Notes under the pieces: generated by a model
Told to the model about the DNA's origin: nothing
Databases searched by the model: none
Seen by the model: the letters and a program-made list of their open reading frames with translations, nothing else
Position numbers and translations under genes: made by a program
Origin: Enterovibrio baiacu
Lineage (GTDB): Bacteria > Pseudomonadota > Gammaproteobacteria > Enterobacterales > Vibrionaceae
DNA: 64,000 nucleotides
Assembly (NCBI RefSeq): GCF_004120195.1
Contig: NZ_SCHN01000009.1
Location: 94,801 to 158,800 of the forward strand
Direction of reading: 5' to 3'
In this document: positions 52,681 through 62,499 of the stretch, one piece after another
Position numbering within the stretch: the first letter of the stretch is position 1
Layout: each line of letters begins with the position of its first letter

Positions 52681-53367
52681 TTATTTCACCACAACGGTCA
52701 TCACGGCAACGGGATTCAACCAACGGTGTACCGCGAAATCGAAATCACTCGCGCCAGCGGTTGCATCAGCATCGCCAAGGTTGCCCGGGTGGATGTGAAC
52801 CGTCGCATTACTCGCGGTTTGTTCAACACCGGTTCCGTTAGCGCCGAGGTTAGTAATAAACGGCGGGTTAGGAATGCTTGTCGCCAACTCATCGTTGATT
52901 TCTGTACCTGCATCGTAGCCATTAAGGTTGATGGTGTACGTGCCGGCTTCCGTTGGAATCTTCCAGCTATTTAGGCCAACGAATCCATCATTGGTCGGCA
53001 GCAGCATGGCGGTAAGAGAAAGGTACTCATGTGAACCAGTGTCAAAATCAAACGTGGTGGTACCCGCCGGTGCTAGTGGGCCAGTGGCTGGGTTTTCGAC
53101 CACGCTGCCACCCGCGTTACTGACCGCAGAAGACAGTCCTGAAATGTCACCTCCTTCAGCCATGGCTTGAAGTTCAGCGGATGCAGCGGTACCTGTTTCG
53201 AACAATGTGTTACTGCCGTCATGTGCGGCAATAAGAAGGGGGGTGAAATAGATACCTTTGGTGGCATTTGTGACGGTAATTTCAAGCTCCGCTGCCGCGA
53301 TATTGCCTGATACGAGGCAGCCAAGAAGTGAAAGTGCGTAGAGTCCTTGCTTCGTTGATTTTGTCAT
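52681..53367 (-). CDS. exported Spondin_N domain protein
   Basis: 228 aa. Sec signal peptide (GLYALSLLGCLVSGNIAAAE; the GC at 16-17 is not a clear lipobox). The mature part is one Spondin_N domain with the same blocks as its neighbour: LEITVTNATKGIYFTPLLIAAHDG, ETGTAASAELQAMAEGGD, MLLPTNDGFVGLNSW and YDAGTEINDELATSIPNP. Tandem duplicate of the downstream lipoprotein gene; one is lipid-anchored and the other freely periplasmic or secreted. Confidence 0.9.
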   Translation of the reverse strand: MTKSTKQGLYALSLLGCLVSGNIAAAELEITVTNATKGIYFTPLLIAAHDGSNTLFETGTAASAELQAMAEGGDISGLSSAVSNAGGSVVENPATGPLAPAGTTTFDFDTGSHEYLSLTAMLLPTNDGFVGLNSWKIPTEAGTYTINLNGYDAGTEINDELATSIPNPPFITNLGANGTGVEQTASNATVHIHPGNLGDADATAGASDFDFAVHRWLNPVAVMTVVVK

Positions 53368-53567
53368 TGTCGTTCATCCTGTTTAACGGTTTTAAACAGA
53401 ATGAAGGACAAAACTTGCAGGCCAATCTCTAACGTTTCTCAAAATTCTCGCGAATTTCTCGCAGGGGCTTTTGTGAGGGTTTTGATAGAATTACGTCCCC
53501 GATAACGCGCCAACGTGGGCATTATCGGGGCAATGTTTAAGAGACCCTTATCAGAGGGGAAGGGTCA

Positions 53568-54233
53568 CTATTTTTCTGCACCATTATTGCGTAAACCCTG
53601 TAATTCGGCGGGTAATACTGCTTCTAATGCAGGCTGTTGTTCAAGCAGCTTACGCAGCGCGTCTCGTGCTTCTGCCTCTTTTCCTTCATCGAGTAGCGTT
53701 TTAATGTCAGCGAATGGCTCGTCTGCAATACGGTCATTTTCAGCGCTGAACGCATTGTCTGCCATCATCTCACTTTCAAACATTTCACGCGCAGGCGCTG
53801 TTGTTTTCTCAGGCAAGGCGGACTTCATGCTCCGCGCTCGTGATTTTTCCTCGCTCGGTGGTGCAACCTTGTAAAGCTTGTTATCGGGCACTGCATCTGC
53901 AGCGGATGGCGCAATGTCTATTTCTTCCAGCATCATGACGTCTGGCGAAGAATACGGTTGGATATCTTGTGCGCCAGGCAGTGTTTGATCGACCCATTGC
54001 CAAGGCGCAAGCAGGGCGACAAACATGGCACCGGCGGCAAGGCCAAATATCGGCCACCACGGCGTCGCGGATTTTGCTTTTTGCGATGCCGTTTCTGTGT
54101 CAGGTGAATCCGCGTGTCCTGTTTGCTCTGACGCATACGCCAAAATGGCATCATCAAGCGAAGCGGAAGGAGCTTCTGTCGCACTGTCTTTGTAGATGGC
54201 GGCGATATCATCATCGCTAAAAGGCTTGCTCAT
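53568..54233 (-). CDS. probable anti-sigma factor with one membrane helix
   Basis: 221 aa. N-terminal cytoplasmic part (SDDDIAAIYKDSATEAPSASLDDAILAYASEQ), one hydrophobic helix (WWPIFGLAAGAMFVALLAPW, about 59-78) and an extracytoplasmic, disordered tail with the C-terminal KTLLDEGKEAEARDALRKLLEQQPALEAVL repeat-like helix. The start overlaps the ECF sigma stop by 4 bp, which suits a co-regulated anti-sigma factor. No zinc-binding HxxxCxxC motif, so it is not of the ZAS type. A weak hairpin lies at 53496-53530. Confidence 0.75.
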   Translation of the reverse strand: MSKPFSDDDIAAIYKDSATEAPSASLDDAILAYASEQTGHADSPDTETASQKAKSATPWWPIFGLAAGAMFVALLAPWQWVDQTLPGAQDIQPYSSPDVMMLEEIDIAPSAADAVPDNKLYKVAPPSEEKSRARSMKSALPEKTTAPAREMFESEMMADNAFSAENDRIADEPFADIKTLLDEGKEAEARDALRKLLEQQPALEAVLPAELQGLRNNGAEK

Positions 54234-54778
54234 TCTCGGCCTCCTAATTTACGGGTTAGGCATTGCCTGAGTTGTTCCATGGCATAGCGCAGTCGGGTTT
54301 TCACGGCTTCTGGCTTTGCATCTACAATCTCGCAGATCTGTGCAGGTTCAAACCCCGCTTCGTGGCGCAACAAAAAGGCTTCGCGTTGAAGTGGAGCAAG
54401 GGCATCCATACAGACTTTGATGGCGTCTTTTTCTCGCGCTTCCGCGTCGTTCATGTTTGATTGAGGTTCGTCAGGAAGCTGCGAAGCATAGGCGTTTTCC
54501 GACAGGCGTTTGCGGTGTTCATCAATCACGAGGTGGTGCGCGATATGATACAGCCAGGTCGTGAATTTGGCGGTTGGCGCATAGCTTTCTCGTTTATCAA
54601 TCACCCGATACCAGACGTCCTGATACAGCTCTTCGGCTCTGCCGCCATTTCCTGTGCCAAGCTGGCGCAAGAAATAGCGGTAGAGTGATCCTTTGTGTCG
54701 CTGATACAGGGTCGCGAAGGCAGCTTGGTTGCCGTCGCGAAACTGCAGCATCAGTTGTTCGTCGGGTATGTTTTCCAT
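54230..54778 (-). CDS. ECF-type RNA polymerase sigma factor
   Basis: 182 aa. Region 2 (DGNQAAFATLYQRHKGSLYRYFLRQLG, with DVWYRVIDKRESYAPTAKFTTWLYHIAHHLVIDEHRK) and region 4 (ALAPLQREAFLLRHEAGFEPAQICEIVDAKPEAVKTRLRYAMEQLRQ) are both complete. It is translationally coupled to the downstream probable anti-sigma gene. Targets are unknown; the vWA lipoprotein gene upstream and the matrix-domain genes downstream are candidates. Confidence 0.9.
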   Translation of the reverse strand: MENIPDEQLMLQFRDGNQAAFATLYQRHKGSLYRYFLRQLGTGNGGRAEELYQDVWYRVIDKRESYAPTAKFTTWLYHIAHHLVIDEHRKRLSENAYASQLPDEPQSNMNDAEAREKDAIKVCMDALAPLQREAFLLRHEAGFEPAQICEIVDAKPEAVKTRLRYAMEQLRQCLTRKLGGRE

Positions 54779-54854
54779 GAAACCTTATTGGTTATTAAAT
54801 GGCCGTGATGAAACGTGTGATTATTCGCTGTTGCACGCTTTGCAGTCCTCGCCA

Positions 54855-56576
54855 TTAAAGACTTTGCGCCACTTCCACTAAGCGAACAAACTCTCCGCGG
54901 TAGTTGTAAGGGTCGTCGCCGCGATTTTCTCGTGCGATGGTGGCGATCTGCGCGTAATCGAAATCATCAAGGTAGCTATTTTCTTTGAGTTTCTGTGCAA
55001 ATGCCGCAACCGCTGTGGCAAATTTGAAATCTGCACTCGCTTGGGTGAAGCCCTTCTTGATGTCGTTTTGATTCACATTGCCTTCTACCAGTGTGCTGGT
55101 GGCGGTGCCGGGTAATTTATAACGGACTTTCACATGCGCCAATTCGTTACTGTGACTGCTTGAAGATGCCACATCGGCCTCTTTTTGTTGATAACGCAGA
55201 TCATCAATTTGACCTTGGTCGCCTGTTAACGTCAGTTCATAGAGCGCAGTCACGGTATGACCCGCGCCAATCTCGCCTGCATCTACCTTGTCATTGTTAA
55301 AGTCTTCATCGCGCAGTTTTCGGTTTTGATAACCAATCAAACGGTACTCTTTGACGTTAGTCGGGTTGAACTCGACTTGAATTTTCACGTCAGACGCAAT
55401 GCTTTGAAGCGTGCCGCTCATCTGACGCAGCAACACTTTTTGTGCTTCATGCAGCGTATCAATGTAAGCGTGATTCCCATCTCCCGTGTTCGCCAGTTGC
55501 TCCATCAAGGCATCGTTGTAGTTGCCTCGTCCAAAACCGAGTGTGGTGAGGGAAACGCCTTTCTTACGCTCTGCGGTGATGATGTCTTTAAGCTCATCCA
55601 TGTTGGTGACGCCGAGGTTGAAATCGCCGTCTGTCGCCAGAATCACACGGTTAACGCCGCCTTTGATGAACCCTTGCTGCGCTTGTTGGTAGGCGAGTTT
55701 AATGCCGCTTTCCCCGTAAGTGCCGCCGCCCGCATTCAGGCTTTTGAGCGCATTGAGGATGGCTTGTGTGTTGTCGCCTTTCGTGGGTTTCAACACCACG
55801 CTGGCGTTACCGGCATAGGTCACCAAACTGACGGTGTCGTTCTCTCCCAGTTCTTTGGTCAACATCGACAAACTTTGCACCAGCAATGGTAATTTGTTGG
55901 GTTGCGCCATTGAGCCTGACACATCGACCAAGAACACAAGGTTCGAGGCTTTACGCTCTGCTTTTGGAATGTCGTAGCCTTTGAGCGCAATACGAAGCAA
56001 CTGGCGTTCCACGTTCCAAGGGGACGGCGCGATCTCTGTGTTTACCGAGAAAGGCTGCTTTGTACTGTTTGGCGTGGCGTAGTTGTAATCAAAATAGTTG
56101 ATGAAGGCTTCTTCCCGAATCGCGTCAGTCGGAGGCTTTTGTCCCATGGTCAGATAGCTGCGCACATTGGCGTAACTGCCCGTATCAACGTCAATCGAAA
56201 AGGTCGAAAGCGGCGTGGTAATGACTTGGTGCACGCCATTGCTCGGTGTTTCGATATAGTTGTCACGATTTTTGGCCTGAGGGTAGGGCTCGTAACTGGG
56301 CATTACCATCAATGCCTTGCCCATGCGATTAGCCGGCTGCGCGGTGAACGCAACGTCGACGGAGGCATCATGCATTGCAACGTGCTCTTCTGTTTCAGGC
56401 ATAGGTTGGATTTGCGGTTGAGGCAACTGAGTTTTTGGTTTCGTGGTGGAGGTTTGCGCATTCTGCGCCTGTTTTTCTGTTGATGCGTCATTCATCGCGA
56501 CATCAGAACAGGCAGTGGTGATCCCCAAGGCAAGTGTGATCGCAATAGCAAGGCGTTTTTTTGAAAGCGAGAGCAT
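54855..56576 (-). CDS. von Willebrand factor A domain lipoprotein (YfbK-like)
   Basis: 573 aa. Lipobox ITTAC (Cys near 23), then a Gln/Thr/Pro-rich linker. N-terminal YfbK-type domain (STFSIDVDTGSYANVRSYLTMGQKPPTDAIREEAFINYFDY), a vWA domain with a complete MIDAS start FLVDVSGSMAQ and following THR/Asp sites (TYGESGIKLAYQQA, ATDGDFNLG), and a C-terminal DUF3520-like part ending NYRGEFVRLVEVAQ. It binds partners through a metal ion. The gene lies 76 bp before the sigma gene on the same strand. Confidence 0.9.
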   Translation of the reverse strand: MLSLSKKRLAIAITLALGITTACSDVAMNDASTEKQAQNAQTSTTKPKTQLPQPQIQPMPETEEHVAMHDASVDVAFTAQPANRMGKALMVMPSYEPYPQAKNRDNYIETPSNGVHQVITTPLSTFSIDVDTGSYANVRSYLTMGQKPPTDAIREEAFINYFDYNYATPNSTKQPFSVNTEIAPSPWNVERQLLRIALKGYDIPKAERKASNLVFLVDVSGSMAQPNKLPLLVQSLSMLTKELGENDTVSLVTYAGNASVVLKPTKGDNTQAILNALKSLNAGGGTYGESGIKLAYQQAQQGFIKGGVNRVILATDGDFNLGVTNMDELKDIITAERKKGVSLTTLGFGRGNYNDALMEQLANTGDGNHAYIDTLHEAQKVLLRQMSGTLQSIASDVKIQVEFNPTNVKEYRLIGYQNRKLRDEDFNNDKVDAGEIGAGHTVTALYELTLTGDQGQIDDLRYQQKEADVASSSSHSNELAHVKVRYKLPGTATSTLVEGNVNQNDIKKGFTQASADFKFATAVAAFAQKLKENSYLDDFDYAQIATIARENRGDDPYNYRGEFVRLVEVAQSL

Positions 56577-56930
56577 GGTGTTTTCCTTTGTTCATCGGGT
56601 ATTTACACACTACAAACGGGCAAGTCCTCAGAAGGGGTGATCTTTTTTCATTTTATTTTTTGATTGTTGTTAGCTGCTTGTTTTTAGTGGCGAGTAATGG
56701 GGTGGCATAAGGTTTTTAATGGAGGCGGTGAAGCTGGGTGGTTATAAAGTAAACAATGCATCTGCAAAACTGCGGATAGAGTAGTTAGCTGTTCGGTGAA
56801 TGAAATGGATTACATTTTATTGCTCTGGTTTATATGAAATTTCCAGAGTATTACATATGTTTTTTCGTTATTTATCGCAAAAAAGGAACTGCGTTACATT
56901 GGCGGCAACAGAATAAAGGAGTACTTCACC
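56577..56930. promoter_or_regulatory. divergent region before the amino-acid ABC operon
   Basis: 354 bp between the divergent vWA gene and the amino-acid importer. AT-rich with a T-run at 56641-56660; it should carry both promoters. No operator recognised. Confidence 0.35.
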
Positions 56931-57689
56931 ATGCCTTCAATGAAAAACCTACTGGTTGCCACACTTGCACTCGCAGCCAGCTTTACCTCTACCGCATCAC
57001 TTGCTCAAGACGAAATCAAAGTGGGCATGTCGGGCCGTTACTTCCCGTTCACGTTTGTGAAGCTCGATAAGCTACAAGGCTTCGAAGTGGATGTGTGGAA
57101 TGAAATTGGTAAGCGTGCCGACTACGACGTTGAGTTCGTGACGTCCAGCTTCTCTGGCCTGTTTGGCATGTTGGAAGCGGGCCACATTGATACCATCAGT
57201 AACCAAATCACCATGACAGATGCACGCAAAGCAAAATACGCGTTTTCTGTGCCTTACGTGGTTGATGGTGCGCAAGTGGTTATCCGCAAAGGACGCGATG
57301 ACATTCAAGGCATTGATGATCTGAAAGGGAAAAAAGTTGCAGTAAACCTCGGGAGTAACTTTGAACAATTACTGCGTAACTACGACAAAAACAACGAAAT
57401 CAACATCATCACGTATGACTCTGGTTTCGAGCAAGATGTTGCCCTAGGCCGTACTGATGCATTCGTGATGGACCGTGTTTCTTCAGCGCAATTGATTAAG
57501 AAGTCAGGTTTGCCGCTGGCACTTGCGGGTCAACCGTTTGAAACCATCCAAAATGCGATGCCGTTTTTGAACACACCAGAGAAGTTAGAGATAAAAGCCA
57601 AAGTAGATAAAGCGCTGAATGACATGAAAGCCGATGGCACCCTAAGCGCAATCTCGCAAACTTGGTTTGATTCTGACATCACGAAATAA
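56931..57689 (+). CDS. amino-acid ABC importer substrate-binding protein (cystine-type)
   Basis: 252 aa. AAAGGAG at 9-nt spacing before ATG 56931. Sec signal peptide ending TASLA. SBP_bac_3 fold: KVGMSGRYFPFTFVKLDKLQGFEVDVWNEIGKRADYDVEFV, FSGLFGMLEAGHIDTISNQIT, AVNLGSNFEQLLR. Best resembles TcyA/FliY-type receptors for cystine, but related receptors bind other polar amino acids. TAA overlaps the next ATG by 1 bp. Confidence 0.88.
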   Translation: MPSMKNLLVATLALAASFTSTASLAQDEIKVGMSGRYFPFTFVKLDKLQGFEVDVWNEIGKRADYDVEFVTSSFSGLFGMLEAGHIDTISNQITMTDARKAKYAFSVPYVVDGAQVVIRKGRDDIQGIDDLKGKKVAVNLGSNFEQLLRNYDKNNEINIITYDSGFEQDVALGRTDAFVMDRVSSAQLIKKSGLPLALAGQPFETIQNAMPFLNTPEKLEIKAKVDKALNDMKADGTLSAISQTWFDSDITK

Positions 57690-58363
57690 TGAACGGGTTT
57701 GATTTCGACTACATGATGGCGTTGTTCCCGATACTGTTTAAGTATTTGGGAATAACCCTCGAAATGTCACTCATTGGCTTTGCTGTGGCATTGGTATTAT
57801 CCGTTTTTCTTGCTCTCGTGCGTGTGTTTAAACTCAAGGTGTTGAACGCCCTTGTGGTGGTGTATATCTCTTTCTTTCGTGGCACACCGCTCTTGGTTCA
57901 ACTGTTTTTGCTTTACTACGGATTGCCACAAATCTTCCCTATCTTTGTCGGGATGGATGCGTTCACCGCAGCCGTGATTGGTTTGTCGCTCCACTTTTCT
58001 GCCTACATGGCCGAAAGCATTCGCGCTGCGATCTTAGGTATCGACAAAAACCAAATGGAAGCCAGCTTGAGTGTGGGAATGACACAGCTTCAAGCCATGA
58101 AGCGCATCATCCTGCCGCAAGCTGCCCGCGTGGCAACGCCGTCGTTGATGAACTATTTCATCGACATAATCAAAAGTACCTCTTTGGCATTCACCTTGGG
58201 TGTGGCGGAGATCATGGCAAAAGCCCAGATGGAAGCGTCATCGAGCTTTAAGTTTTTCGAAGCCTTTATGGCGGTTGCACTGATTTACTGGGTGGTAGTG
58301 ATTTTCTTCACGCAGATTCAGTCGTTGTTGGAAGTCAGGTTGAATAAGGCGTACGCACGATGA
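57689..58363 (+). CDS. amino-acid ABC importer permease (HisMQ/TcyB type)
   Basis: 224 aa, five membrane helices, with the conserved EAA-like loop [57 protein letters not shown]. It overlaps the binding-protein gene by 1 bp and the ATPase gene by 4 bp. Confidence 0.9.
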   Translation: MNGFDFDYMMALFPILFKYLGITLEMSLIGFAVALVLSVFLALVRVFKLKVLNALVVVYISFFRGTPLLVQLFLLYYGLPQIFPIFVGMDAFTAAVIGLSLHFSAYMAESIRAAILGIDKNQMEASLSVGMTQLQAMKRIILPQAARVATPSLMNYFIDIIKSTSLAFTLGVAEIMAKAQMEASSSFKFFEAFMAVALIYWVVVIFFTQIQSLLEVRLNKAYAR

Positions 58364-59115
58364 GCACAGTGAATCAAATGATCGCGGTAAAAAACCTCAG
58401 CAAACGCTTTGGTGATGTTGAGGTGTTAAAACACATCGACTTGGACGTGAAGCAGGGTGAAATCGTCGTCATTATCGGGCCGTCAGGTACCGGAAAATCG
58501 ACCTTGCTACGCTGCCTGAACTATTTGGAAACGCCTACCACAGGTGATATCCAAATCGGTGAAGCGTCTGTTAATGCGGAGAAAGCGTCGACGTCAGACA
58601 TTCATAACCTGCGTAAACAAAGCAGTTTTGTGTTTCAAAGCTATGCCTTGTTTGCCAACAAAACGGCAGTGGAAAACGTCGCTGAATCTTTGATGACGGT
58701 GTGGAAAGAGCCAAAAGACACGGCACAACATACTGCCCGACAATTACTAGATAGCGTCGGTATGTCAGATCATCTGAACAAATACCCAGCGCAACTTTCT
58801 GGTGGTCAGCAACAACGCGTTGGCATCGCACGTGCGATGGCTTGTAAAGGTGACGTGATTTTGTTTGATGAACCCACTTCTGCACTTGACCCTGAATGGG
58901 TGGATGAAGTGTTGGCCGTAATGAAGCAACTGGCTGAGAAAAAACAAACCATGGTCGTTGTGACCCATGAAATGCAGTTTGCTCGCGACATCGCTGATAC
59001 TGTGATTTTTATGGAAGGCGGTGTGATTGTTGAGCAAGGGCCACCCTCACAGATTTTTGGTAACGCCCAGCATGAACGCACCCGCGCGTTCGTCTCAAGG
59101 GCCATGGGCAGTTAA
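58360..59115 (+). CDS. amino-acid ABC importer ATPase (GlnQ/TcyC type)
   Basis: 251 aa with complete ABC motifs: Walker [11 protein letters not shown]-loop VFQSYALF, signature LSGGQQQR, Walker [15 protein letters not shown] and H-loop VVTHEMQFA. Completes a three-gene uptake operon with the two genes before it; a strong terminator follows. Confidence 0.93.
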   Translation: MSTVNQMIAVKNLSKRFGDVEVLKHIDLDVKQGEIVVIIGPSGTGKSTLLRCLNYLETPTTGDIQIGEASVNAEKASTSDIHNLRKQSSFVFQSYALFANKTAVENVAESLMTVWKEPKDTAQHTARQLLDSVGMSDHLNKYPAQLSGGQQQRVGIARAMACKGDVILFDEPTSALDPEWVDEVLAVMKQLAEKKQTMVVVTHEMQFARDIADTVIFMEGGVIVEQGPPSQIFGNAQHERTRAFVSRAMGS

Positions 59116-59131
59116 AATGTATGCCCGCCTG

Positions 59132-59169
59132 AAAAGCAAAAAGCCAGCATCTGCTGGCTTTTTGCTTTT
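59132..59169 (+). terminator. Rho-independent terminator of the amino-acid ABC operon
   Basis: 18-bp perfect arms AAAAGCAAAAAGCCAGCA (59132-59149) / TGCTGGCTTTTTGCTTTT (59152-59169), 2-nt loop. Confidence 0.9.
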
Positions 59170-59231
59170 AGCTACCTTTTATCCCGCTTCCTGATTTCAT
59201 GGGGAATGGGGCGAACCCTTTAAACGCGGGG

Positions 59232-59528
59232 TTACAAGCAGGCTTTACGTTCTTCGACACACTCGTACGAACCCATTTCAAATTCGCGGCAAATCCAAGG
59301 GCGATTTTCATAAATCGTACACATCAGGGTTTCGCGATCGACCGCTGAACACCATCCATCTTCTAAGCGCAGCATGGTTTCTGCGCCCCACTCATCCACC
59401 GCGATATGCTCTTCAGGCACACCGGTGTCTGTGATGATCATGACTTCGAGACGGCAACAACACGCTTGGCAATTGGCGCACGTAACTTCCGCCGTTGGGA
59501 TATTTTTCACTTCAATGGTCATAGACAT
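59232..59528 (-). CDS. YkgJ-family cysteine-cluster protein
   Basis: 98 aa from ATG 59528 (MSMTIE; ATG 59522 is also possible). Cysteine pattern CANCQACCCRLEVMI, WCSAVDRETLMCTIYENRPWICREFEMGSYECVEE matches the family, which probably binds zinc or an Fe-S cluster. Function unknown. Minus strand, alone. Confidence 0.8.
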   Translation of the reverse strand: MSMTIEVKNIPTAEVTCANCQACCCRLEVMIITDTGVPEEHIAVDEWGAETMLRLEDGWCSAVDRETLMCTIYENRPWICREFEMGSYECVEERKACL

Positions 59529-59793
59529 CTGTACCCAATTTAATTGCTGCATAGTACTGGAAATCACGTGATTGGCACACCCGTATTTCTCATTTAACAG
59601 CGGATACAGCGTGAGCTGTAGGACGTGGTTGTTTGCTTGGTTTATGAAATTAATGCGCTGTAATTAATAAAGATAGTGTGGGCAATTAACGTTAGATCAT
59701 GTTGGCGAGCCTTCTAAGGCTCAACTATTTTTAGTTAAGCAATACACGTTTGTATGCATATTATCGCTGCGTTGTTTGTATTAGGGAAAGCTA

Positions 59794-60972
59794 ATGTCTA
59801 GAAAAAGCATGTTTAGTTCGCTGTTTACAAGAATGAGGTTAATTCACTGGGTGGGTATTGTGCTGCTGTTAGTGAATGCGTTTTTCTTCACCGACAATGT
59901 CTATTCGGTGATCATTCAATTGACGTTGGCGGGCGTACTCTTGATCCACGATATTGATGAGAAAAAGTGGGGCGTTGACTCGCTAAACGAAACCAAGCGC
60001 TATTTAAAAAACTTCGAAGAGAACAACCTTAGTGTAAAAAACAACGTGAAATCGTCATTAAACAGTGAAATGGAAGACTTTTTACGGGTTATTGAAAACT
60101 TCCGCATCAGTATTCGCAATACGCTTGAGACGATTGATGAATCCTCAAATGAGTCAAAATCCTTGTCTGACGGCATGCTCATGAAGGTGAAAAACATCAA
60201 CGAAGATCTTGTTAAGCAAGATGACAACTATGAGCTCGCCACAACCAATCTGTCCTCGTTGAAAACCTTCTCCTCTTCCATGGTGCAAACACTGAAAGAC
60301 ACGGCGTCTTCTACGCAGCAAGTGAAGGGGGATTTGATTGATTTAAACAGTAAAAACATTTCTTCACTTCAGCAGTTAGAGAACTACTCAAGCAGTGTTG
60401 AACACATGTACACCTCGTTCATTGAGCTGAAAGCGCAGGCTGAATCCATCGAAAAGTTTGTTGAAGTCATCAAGTCGATTTCAGAGCAAACTAACTTGCT
60501 GTCTTTAAACGCAGCAATAGAAGCAGCACGTGCAGGTGATCAAGGCCGTGGCTTTGCCGTGGTGGCGGATGAAGTGCGTCAGTTAGCACTGTCGACGCAA
60601 GATAGCTTGGGTGATATCACGAAAATCGTATCTGAGATCCGTGGTTCCGTGGTGCAAATCAGTGATCGCTTAACCACGCAAAAAGAAGAGCTCCTAGAAA
60701 TTATTTCCCATTATGAAGGCTCAAATCAAACGGTCCAAGATGCCGTGTCTTCCATCAATGAGGTGGTGACATTGATTTCGACCGACGATGAAAGCACGGG
60801 GCTTGATGAACTGCTGGGTCAAATTGAACATTTGAATACCTCGATGCTCAAGATTAAAGAATCGAAGGATTCAATCGTGAACCTGAGCGACCAAATTCGA
60901 GTTGATAATCAAAACTTGGTTAACGCTAACGATGTGTTGAAACAGCGTGTATCCCAGTTTGTGTTGAAGTAA
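59794..60972 (+). CDS. chemotaxis signal-transducer (MCP) without a large sensor domain
   Basis: 392 aa. Two N-terminal hydrophobic helices (about 15-33 and 36-50) with almost no periplasmic loop, so no extracellular ligand domain. A long coiled coil leads to the conserved hairpin tip [35 protein letters not shown] that contacts CheA/CheW. No HAMP domain is obvious. It might sense internal or membrane state. ATG 59794 has AGGGAAAG upstream. Confidence 0.9.
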   Translation: MSRKSMFSSLFTRMRLIHWVGIVLLLVNAFFFTDNVYSVIIQLTLAGVLLIHDIDEKKWGVDSLNETKRYLKNFEENNLSVKNNVKSSLNSEMEDFLRVIENFRISIRNTLETIDESSNESKSLSDGMLMKVKNINEDLVKQDDNYELATTNLSSLKTFSSSMVQTLKDTASSTQQVKGDLIDLNSKNISSLQQLENYSSSVEHMYTSFIELKAQAESIEKFVEVIKSISEQTNLLSLNAAIEAARAGDQGRGFAVVADEVRQLALSTQDSLGDITKIVSEIRGSVVQISDRLTTQKEELLEIISHYEGSNQTVQDAVSSINEVVTLISTDDESTGLDELLGQIEHLNTSMLKIKESKDSIVNLSDQIRVDNQNLVNANDVLKQRVSQFVLK

Positions 60973-61006
60973 GAGAGAGGGGCGCGCAGCCCTTCACCTT
61001 CGTTTT

Positions 61007-61038
61007 AAAAGGCCGTCGGCATTTCTCGACGGCCTTTT
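61007..61038. terminator. bidirectional Rho-independent terminator
   Basis: AAAAGGCCGTCG (61007-61018) / CGACGGCCTTTT (61027-61038), 8-nt loop, T runs on both sides, between the convergent MCP and fetB genes. Confidence 0.9.
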
Positions 61039-61069
61039 TTCGTGGAGTACGTGCAGATCCGGGATGGGG

Positions 61070-61846
61070 TTAGGGTGAACCAATGAGATTCCCGTACTCA
61101 TCGAACAGACGTCTCCCCGCTAACAGCAAGGTCGTTGACACTGACGTAAAGACGACGATGAAAATGGCCACCATGATGACGAGTTGGTACTTCACCGCCA
61201 ATAGCGGCTCTGTGCCACCGAGGATTTGGCCCGTCATCATGCCTGGAAGGCTAACAATGCCTAACGTGCTCATGGCTGCCATGGGCGGCTTTAATGCGGC
61301 GGATAAGGCTTCACGCATGAAAGGGCGGCTGGGTGTTGGCGCCCCCATTGATACATAGAATTGGTATTCGGCATGGCGCTTTTTCAGGCTTGAGTGCAGG
61401 CGCTCTAAGGCCAGCACGTTGGCTGAAAGTGCATTGCCGAGCAACATGCCCGCCACAGGAATAAGATACTGCGCTTTCCACCACGGGTCAGTTTGAATGA
61501 CGCCCACCATCAAAACCGGTAACACAAACCCTAACGCGACACATTGCCCGGCCAGCACGGCGGGCATAAGTGCTTTCATGTTGGCACTGGCTTGCTTGCA
61601 GATCGTGATGCTGGCGAAAAAGATCATGAGCAGCAGCCACAAGGTGTTCAGCCAAAAGTTCGCAAATGAAAACAGGGTTTGAAGATACAACCCAACCACC
61701 GCAAGTTGCAGGGTCATGCGTACCACGGAGGAAATCAGGTTTTTACTGAGTCCAAGTTGCCAGCGCTGGAAAAGAATCAAGGGGATGAGAAAGAGCAAAT
61801 ACAGCCCTGCTAACGCCCAATGATTGATGTTTAACACCTCACTCAT
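61070..61846 (-). CDS. fetB: FetB-type permease (UPF0014)
   Basis: 258 aa from ATG 61846, which overlaps the fetA stop by 8 bp. Seven hydrophobic segments and the UPF0014 stretch VGVIQTDPWWKAQYLIPVAGMLLGNALSANVLALERL. In E. coli FetAB exports iron and adds resistance to oxidative stress. Here it is likely the same, iron or a related metal. Confidence 0.88.
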   Translation of the reverse strand: MSEVLNINHWALAGLYLLFLIPLILFQRWQLGLSKNLISSVVRMTLQLAVVGLYLQTLFSFANFWLNTLWLLLMIFFASITICKQASANMKALMPAVLAGQCVALGFVLPVLMVGVIQTDPWWKAQYLIPVAGMLLGNALSANVLALERLHSSLKKRHAEYQFYVSMGAPTPSRPFMREALSAALKPPMAAMSTLGIVSLPGMMTGQILGGTEPLLAVKYQLVIMVAIFIVVFTSVSTTLLLAGRRLFDEYGNLIGSP

Positions 61847-62471
61847 TGTTTGCTCCAAAACTGAACTGGTGGCTCGCACTGCCTACCCAAACCTGATCGT
61901 GTGAAATGGATACCCGAATCACGTTCATCGTTTCAAGCAATGCCATCACATTGTCTCTACTGCCTGCATCGAGCGCAGAGGTGGGTTCGTCCATGAGCCA
62001 AATAGGGCGTTCAAGCAACACTGCACGGGCGAGCGCCAAACGCTGTTTCTCGCCACCGGAGAGGGTATCAACCTCTTTGTTTAGAGCGTGGGAAAGGTTG
62101 ACCTGATCAAGCACATGCTGGCATTGGCTTTCGCTCGGCAGTTCACGCGATGAGGCTTTGAGTGTCCAGGGTAAATGCAAAACATCAATCACTGTGTCTG
62201 CCCCCATCACAGGGTCTTGCGGTAAATAGCAAAACTGGCTGCGCCACCATGCAAGGTTAGCGGTGTCAATTTGCGTGTTTTGCCAATGGATTTCACCGTT
62301 TTGCGGCGCTTGTAAACCACAAATAACTTTGAGCAGACTGGTTTTCCCGCTGCCAGATGCCCCTTTTAGCACCAAGTGATCCCCCGCAGTGAGTGACAGA
62401 CTCAAGGGAGCTGTGCTTGGCGCTTCATAGCCTGATCGCAATTGAACGAACGACAGCGAAAGGGAAGTCAT
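61839..62471 (-). CDS. fetA: FetA-type ABC ATPase
   Basis: 210 aa from ATG 62471; the longer ORF to 62615 includes sequence outside the domain. Walker A LKGASGSGKTSL, signature TLSGGEKQR, Walker [13 protein letters not shown]. It overlaps fetB and follows the thioesterase gene by 28 bp. Confidence 0.9.
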   Translation of the reverse strand: MTSLSLSFVQLRSGYEAPSTAPLSLSLTAGDHLVLKGASGSGKTSLLKVICGLQAPQNGEIHWQNTQIDTANLAWWRSQFCYLPQDPVMGADTVIDVLHLPWTLKASSRELPSESQCQHVLDQVNLSHALNKEVDTLSGGEKQRLALARAVLLERPIWLMDEPTSALDAGSRDNVMALLETMNVIRVSISHDQVWVGSASHQFSFGANNE

Positions 62472-62499
62472 CAAATACCGGTGTCCTATTCTTGTGGGG

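Noticed and set aside
53496-53530. terminator after the anti-sigma gene
   Set aside because: The stem TCCCCGATAA/TTATCGGGG is good but no U-tract follows in the gene direction.
55257-55892. 211-codon plus-strand ORF antisense to the vWA gene
   Set aside because: Shadow of a well-supported vWA lipoprotein with intact MIDAS; the antisense translation has no domain and no ribosome binding site.
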